A DNA stretch of 64,000 nt from NCBI GenBank assembly GCA_903952205.1, contig CAJBEZ010000037.1:248001-312000 (forward strand). Direction: 5' to 3'. A model generated the notes under the pieces. It was not told the DNA's origin, searched no databases, and saw only the letters and a list, made by a program, of their open reading frames with translations. Positions 63,784 through 64,000 of this stretch are shown here, in pieces. This stretch comes from an uncultured Desulfomonile sp. Lineage in GTDB: Bacteria; Desulfobacterota; Desulfomonilia; Desulfomonilales; Desulfomonilaceae. The translations under genes and the position numbers were made by a program. How positions within the stretch are numbered: position 1 is the stretch's first letter; the number at the start of each line of letters is the position of its first letter.

Positions 63784-64000
63784 TTGACAGAACCCAACGA
63801 CCGTATTTCAGAATACTTGAACTTGCGAATAGACTTTGGAGGAATCGCATCCGGTCCAAGGAGAGAAACCACCAGGTCAAGGATCGCCAAAGCTTTTGAG
63901 AGTCTCCCCGGAGAGATAGTGGATCTCTTCCTAAACGGGACAAGGAATCTGCAAATCAAGCTTATACCTGACCCGATTCTGCCTTTTGGAATGAAAACAA
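63784..64000 (+). CDS. Hypothetical protein, 3'-truncated by window edge
   Basis: A frame open from TTG 63784 (AGAGAGGA upstream) to the window end, at least 72 residues. The visible part is not recognised: it reads like a small alpha/beta domain with no signal peptide. It follows the TPR gene by 31 bp, so the two may be co-transcribed. No function can be proposed from the fragment. Confidence 0.5.
   Translation, partial: MTEPNDRISEYLNLRIDFGGIASGPRRETTRSRIAKAFESLPGEIVDLFLNGTRNLQIKLIPDPILPFGMKT

Noticed and set aside
1-64000. CRISPR arrays, IS elements, prophage or integrase genes
   Set aside because: No regularly spaced repeats, transposase, integrase or phage structural gene was recognised. 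The tRNA-Leu has no integrase beside it.

Overview
The window (about 47-49 % G+C by eye) reads as chromosome of a strictly anaerobic, probably Desulfobacterota-like (former Deltaproteobacteria: sulfate-reducing or syntrophic) bacterium. This is inferred from the CoA-, B12-, Mo- and Etf-based catabolism, a ferredoxin-domain EtfA, a 4-hydroxybenzoyl-CoA-reductase-type enzyme, a marker of selenium-dependent Mo hydroxylases, the over-long PstC/PstA pair and a RodZ/ComEC/HypB background. No 16S rRNA or other taxonomic marker is present, so the assignment is soft.

Left edge (0-3.2 kb): 3' part of an IclR regulator, mobB, proA and an unknown gene. From 3.2 to 8.0 kb a leftward branched-chain-amino-acid-type ABC importer (binding protein, LivF, a fused LivM-LivG, LivH). 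From 8.4 to 10.8 kb a saccharopine-dehydrogenase-like oxidoreductase and a class III (GSA-aminomutase-like) aminotransferase.

The centre (11.2-32.8 kb) is the most interesting part: one long rightward catabolic locus. In order: family III CoA-transferase, EtfB, ferredoxin-EtfA, acyl-CoA dehydrogenase, GntR/FCD regulator, small and large subunits of a B12-dependent acyl-CoA mutase, HyuA and HyuB (ATP-dependent hydantoinase/oxoprolinase family), a PaaK-type aryl-CoA ligase, a three-subunit Mo hydroxylase, a second three-subunit Mo enzyme of the 4-hydroxybenzoyl-CoA reductase type, and a YqeB/EF2563-type accessory protein of selenium-dependent Mo hydroxylases. This parts list matches, step for step, the anaerobic indole-3-acetate (auxin) pathway worked out in denitrifying Azoarcus/Aromatoleum: Mo hydroxylation to 2-oxoindoleacetate, ATP-dependent lactam opening to (2-aminophenyl)succinate, CoA transfer, B12 rearrangement to (2-aminobenzyl)malonyl-CoA, oxidation and decarboxylation, then beta-oxidation to 2-aminobenzoyl-CoA. 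I propose that the window carries an anaerobe's version of this pathway, or of a close analogue acting on another N-heterocycle. The same 13-bp palindrome (GTATAC-N-GTATAC) lies in front of the transporter/aminotransferase block and in front of the CoA-transferase, tying the blocks into one probable regulon.

The right half is mostly housekeeping. It holds a secretin, a tRNA-Leu(UAG), ComEC, RodZ, a DprA-like fusion protein overlapping a prepilin peptidase gene (a loose competence/pilus neighbourhood), a complete pstSCAB-phoU operon with a Pho-box-like promoter, a DUF433 antitoxin with a truncated toxin remnant, a SWIM zinc-finger gene killed by two in-frame TAA codons, a YkgJ-like protein and HypB, two ABC export modules, a PlsC acyltransferase, a nitroreductase and a TPR protein. 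An unknown gene runs off the right edge.
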